Source: CAWBFD01 sp963788115
GTDB taxonomy: Bacteria > Actinomycetota > Thermoleophilia > Solirubrobacterales > 70-9
Length of the DNA stretch: 64,000 bases
Assembly: GCA_963788115.1 (NCBI GenBank)
Contig: CAWBFD010000002.1
Span: 310,001-374,000 of the forward strand
Reading direction: 5' to 3'
Part shown: positions 61,375 to 64,000 of the stretch, in pieces
How positions within the stretch are numbered: the stretch's first letter is position 1
Layout: each line of letters opens with the position of its first letter
Position numbers and translations under genes: made by a program
The notes under the pieces: model-generated
Database searches by the model: none
What the model was told of the DNA's origin: nothing
Seen by the model: only the letters and a program-made list of their open reading frames with translations

Positions 61375-63630
61375 GTGCCGACCGCTGCCGACACGGGCCA
61401 CCGGGTCCACTACCGCACCTGCCCGTTCTGCGAGGCGACCTGCGGCCTCGAGGTCGTCATCGACCGGGGCGGGGTGAGCAGCGTCCGCGGCGATCCCGAG
61501 GACGTCTTCAGCCACGGCTTTCTCTGCCCCAAGTCCCAGGGGCTCATGCACCTCCACCATGACCCCGACCGCCTCGAGCAGCCGCTGGTCCGCCGCAACA
61601 GCGAGCTGGTCGAGTGCTCCTGGGAGGATGCGTTCGCCGAGGTCGATCGGCGCCTGAGCCCGATCCTGGCCGAGCACAGCCGGGATGCGGTCGCGGTCTA
61701 CCTCGGCAACCCCAACGCGCACAACCTCGGCACGATCGTGTACGCGCCGGCCTTCCTCCGGGCGCTCGGGTCGAGGAACATCCACTCGGCGAGCACGGTC
61801 GACCAGATGCCGAAGCAGGTGGCGGCCGGCCTCATGTTCGGGACCGGTCTGAGCGTCCCGGTGCCCGACGTCGATCGCACCGACCATCTGCTGATCCTCG
61901 GCGCCAACCCCCTCGTCTCCAACGGCTCGCTCCTGACCGCGCCCGACATGCGCGGCCGGATCCGCGCGATCCGGAAGCGCGGCGGCAAGGTCGTGGTGGT
62001 CGACCCGCGCCGCTCGCGCACGGCCGAGGAGGCCGACGAGCACCACTTCATCCGGCCGGGCGCCGACGCCTACCTGCTGATCGCGATCGTCAACACGCTG
62101 CTCGACGAGGGACTCGCCGACCCCGGCCACCTCGCCGGCCACCTCAACGGGCTCGAGGAGGTCGAGCGCGCCGCGGCGCGGTTCGCCCCGGAGGCGGTGA
62201 CGGCGGCGTGCGGGATCGCCGCCGACGAGATCCGCCGCATGGCCCGCGAGTTCGCCGCCGCCGAGCGGGCTGCCTGCTACGCGCGGATTGGCACCACGAC
62301 CCAGGAGTTCGGGACGCTCGCGAGCTGGCTCGTGGACGTGGTGAACGCGCTCACCGGCAACCTCGACCGTGAGGGCGGAGCGATGTTCCCGCTGGCGGCG
62401 GCGGGCCAGCGCAACTCCGCGGGCAATGGCGGCCGGGGCAAGGGCGTCGCAATCGGCCGGTGGCACAGCCGGGTCCGAGGCCTGCCCGAGGTCTTCGGCG
62501 AGCTTCCGGTCGCCTGCCTCGCCGAGGAGATCGAGACGCCCGGCGAGGGCCAGGTGCGCGCCCTCGTGACGATCGCCGGGAACCCAGCGGTCTCGACCCC
62601 GGCGGCGGAGCGCCTCGAGCGCGCCATCGAGGGCCTCGAATTCGTCCTCGCGATCGACATCTACGTGAACGAGACCACCCGCCACGCGGATGTCATCCTC
62701 CCCGCCCCGGAGCCACTGGCGAAGTCGCACTACGACCTCGCCCTCTACCAGCTCGCGGTTCGCAGCGTCGCCAACTACTCGCCGCCGGCGCTCGAGCGTC
62801 CGGCGGATCAGCCGGACGAGTGGGAGCTGCTCCTGCGCCTGGCGGGTATCTGCGCCGGGCAGGGGCCCGCGGCCGACGTCGACGCCTGGGACCGGCTGGT
62901 GCTCGAGGCCCTGATCCAGCGCGAGCTCCGCCTGCCGGGCTCACGGGTCGAAGGGCGATCCGTCGAGGAGATCGTGGCCGAGCTCGAGCCGCGCCGCGGT
63001 CCCGAGCGCGCGCTCGACTTCATGCTTCGCGTCGGCCCTTACGGCGACCGCTTCGGCGCCGACCCCGAGGGGCTGACCCTCTCGGCGCTCGAGCGGAGCC
63101 CGCACGGGATCGATCTCGGGGCGATGCGCCCACGGATTCCCGAGGTCCTGCGCACGCCGTCGGGGAAGGTCGAGCTGGCCCCACCGGAGATCGTTGCGGA
63201 CGTCGAGCGGCTCGGTGTGCGCCTGGGCTCCGCCAACGGCCAGATGGTCCTCATCGGCCGCCGCCAGCTCCGCTCGAACAACTCCTGGATGCACAACATC
63301 CCCGCGTTGGTCAAGGGCAGGGAACGCTGCACGATGTGGGTCAATCCCGACGACGCGGCCCGGCTCGGGCTCGGCGACGGCGAGCGCGCCCGGCTGCGCT
63401 CCGAGGCCGGCGAGATCACGGCCCCGGTGGAGGTCACCGACGCCATCATGCCCGGCGTCGTCAGCATCCCGCACGGCTGGGGCCACGACGTCCCCGGCGT
63501 CCGTATGCGCGTGGCCGCCGACCACCCTGGGGTGAACTCCAACGTGCTCGCGCCCCCGGCGGTCGACCCGATCTCGGGCAACGCCGTCCTCAACGGGATC
63601 CCGGTCGAGATTCGGCCGGCGGGGCCCTGA
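61375..63630 (+). CDS. Molybdopterin (bis-MGD) oxidoreductase with [4Fe-4S] cluster
   Basis: A protein of 751 residues of the DMSO-reductase superfamily. N-terminal cluster motif CPFCEATCGLEV followed 27 residues later by LCPK; cofactor-binding LLILGANPLVSNGS and VVVVDPRRSRTAEEADEHHFIRPGADAYLL; C-terminal molydop-binding domain (MWVNPDDAARLGLGDGERARLRS, PGVVSIPHGWGHD, NVLAPPAVDPISGNAVLNGIP). The metal-ligand region reads SASTVDQMPKQ, without Cys or SeCys, so formate dehydrogenase activity is unlikely. No Tat signal or membrane anchor, hence cytoplasmic. GTG 61375 starts at the cluster domain. The substrate and redox partner are unknown. Confidence 0.9.
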   Translation: MPTAADTGHRVHYRTCPFCEATCGLEVVIDRGGVSSVRGDPEDVFSHGFLCPKSQGLMHLHHDPDRLEQPLVRRNSELVECSWEDAFAEVDRRLSPILAEHSRDAVAVYLGNPNAHNLGTIVYAPAFLRALGSRNIHSASTVDQMPKQVAAGLMFGTGLSVPVPDVDRTDHLLILGANPLVSNGSLLTAPDMRGRIRAIRKRGGKVVVVDPRRSRTAEEADEHHFIRPGADAYLLIAIVNTLLDEGLADPGHLAGHLNGLEEVERAAARFAPEAVTAACGIAADEIRRMAREFAAAERAACYARIGTTTQEFGTLASWLVDVVNALTGNLDREGGAMFPLAAAGQRNSAGNGGRGKGVAIGRWHSRVRGLPEVFGELPVACLAEEIETPGEGQVRALVTIAGNPAVSTPAAERLERAIEGLEFVLAIDIYVNETTRHADVILPAPEPLAKSHYDLALYQLAVRSVANYSPPALERPADQPDEWELLLRLAGICAGQGPAADVDAWDRLVLEALIQRELRLPGSRVEGRSVEEIVAELEPRRGPERALDFMLRVGPYGDRFGADPEGLTLSALERSPHGIDLGAMRPRIPEVLRTPSGKVELAPPEIVADVERLGVRLGSANGQMVLIGRRQLRSNNSWMHNIPALVKGRERCTMWVNPDDAARLGLGDGERARLRSEAGEITAPVEVTDAIMPGVVSIPHGWGHDVPGVRMRVAADHPGVNSNVLAPPAVDPISGNAVLNGIPVEIRPAGP

Positions 63631-63750
63631 GTCGGCCTAGACGTCGCCGAACTCGCCGGCGAGCATCTCCCGCATGCGGATGATCTCGATTGATCGTCCC
63701 AGCCGGGCGCTGTATTAGGTTCACGGCGCCCACGGCAACAGGAGGATGTG

Positions 63751-64000
63751 ATGGAGGCAGCGACCCAACCGACCCCGCCGGAGCCGGACCCCCGCTACGC
63801 GGCCCTGCGCACCGTTTCGACGATCCTCAGGATCTTCGCCTGGGTCATCGCCATCGTCGGGACGCTCTTCGTGATCGGTGCCGCGATCGCAGCCGGTACC
63901 GACGACGACGGAGGAGTCGGCGAGGCCTTCGGGGTCCTGATCGCAGGCCTGCTCGGGGTTGGGCTCTATGCGCTGTTTGCATTCGCTGCCGCCGAGATGA
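63751..64000 (+). CDS. Membrane protein, N-terminal part
   Basis: The window ends inside this gene. ATG 63751 follows AGGAGGATGTG. The visible 83 residues: MEAATQPTPPEPDPRYAALRT, a first membrane helix (ILRIFAWVIAIVGTLFVIGAAIAAG), an acidic DDDGGVGEAF loop, and a second helix (GVLIAGLLGVGLYALFAFAA). It looks like a small two-helix membrane protein of unknown function. Confidence 0.7.
   Translation, partial: MEAATQPTPPEPDPRYAALRTVSTILRIFAWVIAIVGTLFVIGAAIAAGTDDDGGVGEAFGVLIAGLLGVGLYALFAFAAAEM

Noticed and set aside
63640..63710. Minus-strand peptide ending IRMREMLAGEFGDV
   Set aside because: Only about 22 codons after a stop and no start codon before Met; might be a gene remnant but cannot be supported.

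Overview
The window looks like a chromosomal segment of a high-G+C actinomycete, most likely of the class Thermoleophilia (Solirubrobacter/Gaiella-like). This is inferred from the uniformly high G+C, frequent GTG/TTG starts, two SnoaL-like proteins beginning MSQ.NVEL, an F420-type nitroreductase homologue, and a large Alu-bearing SRP RNA. Most genes are ordinary chromosomal ones. There is no phage, transposase, integrase or CRISPR array.

Layout. 1-8.2 kb: end of a Kef-type antiporter, frameshifted transketolase, PfkB sugar kinase, membrane proteins, a frameshifted 2-hydroxyacid dehydrogenase and a cyclase-family hydrolase. 8.3-12.1 kb: glutamate decarboxylase and a wrecked MalT-like LuxR (LAL) regulator. 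12.2-17.2 kb (minus): a run of single-domain response regulator, sensor kinase and NarL-type regulator leading straight into lysC-asd. 17.3-22.2 kb: secreted protein, BBE-like FAD oxidase, PadR regulator and its MMPL exporter. 22.3-25.9 kb (minus): dnaX-ybaB-recR-ureohydrolase. 26.0-31.3 kb: an M15-like secreted protein, then a PaoABC-like molybdenum hydroxylase locus with many frame breaks, then the 272-nt SRP RNA. An 89-bp perfect direct repeat brackets the pao locus, which appears to have been inserted between ffs and dnaX.

31.4-40 kb: a 3-hydroxyisobutyrate dehydrogenase homologue, MFS exporter and Na+/H+ antiporter. Next comes a block with Kup and a DUF1345 protein, bounded on one side by tRNA-Val(CAC) and on the other by a 21-bp copy of that tRNA's 3' end. 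40-44.7 kb: small orphan genes, a deleted methyltransferase, a DGPF protein with an ECF42-like sigma factor, and a complete Kef antiporter. 44.7-47.7 kb: proline catabolism (PutB and P5C dehydrogenase). 47.7-52.9 kb: nitroreductase homologue, PAS-SpoIIE phosphatase, zinc alcohol dehydrogenase, aldo/keto reductase and a flippase-like membrane protein. 53.1-59.3 kb: a complete dipeptide/oligopeptide ABC operon (permease, binding protein, hairpin, permease, two ATPases). 59.4-64 kb: EamA exporter divergent from an Lrp regulator, a helical protein plus bis-MGD molybdenum oxidoreductase, and the start of a membrane protein.

Many genes carry indels. Single extra bases occur in transketolase, the hydroxyacid dehydrogenase, the aldo/keto reductase and the flippase, and two in the cyclase; one base is missing in P5C dehydrogenase. 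The LAL and pao loci are broken many times. Housekeeping neighbours are clean, so some breaks may be residual consensus errors and others true decay. Genes with one indel are listed here as CDS with the break noted; those with several breaks or a deletion are listed as pseudogenes.
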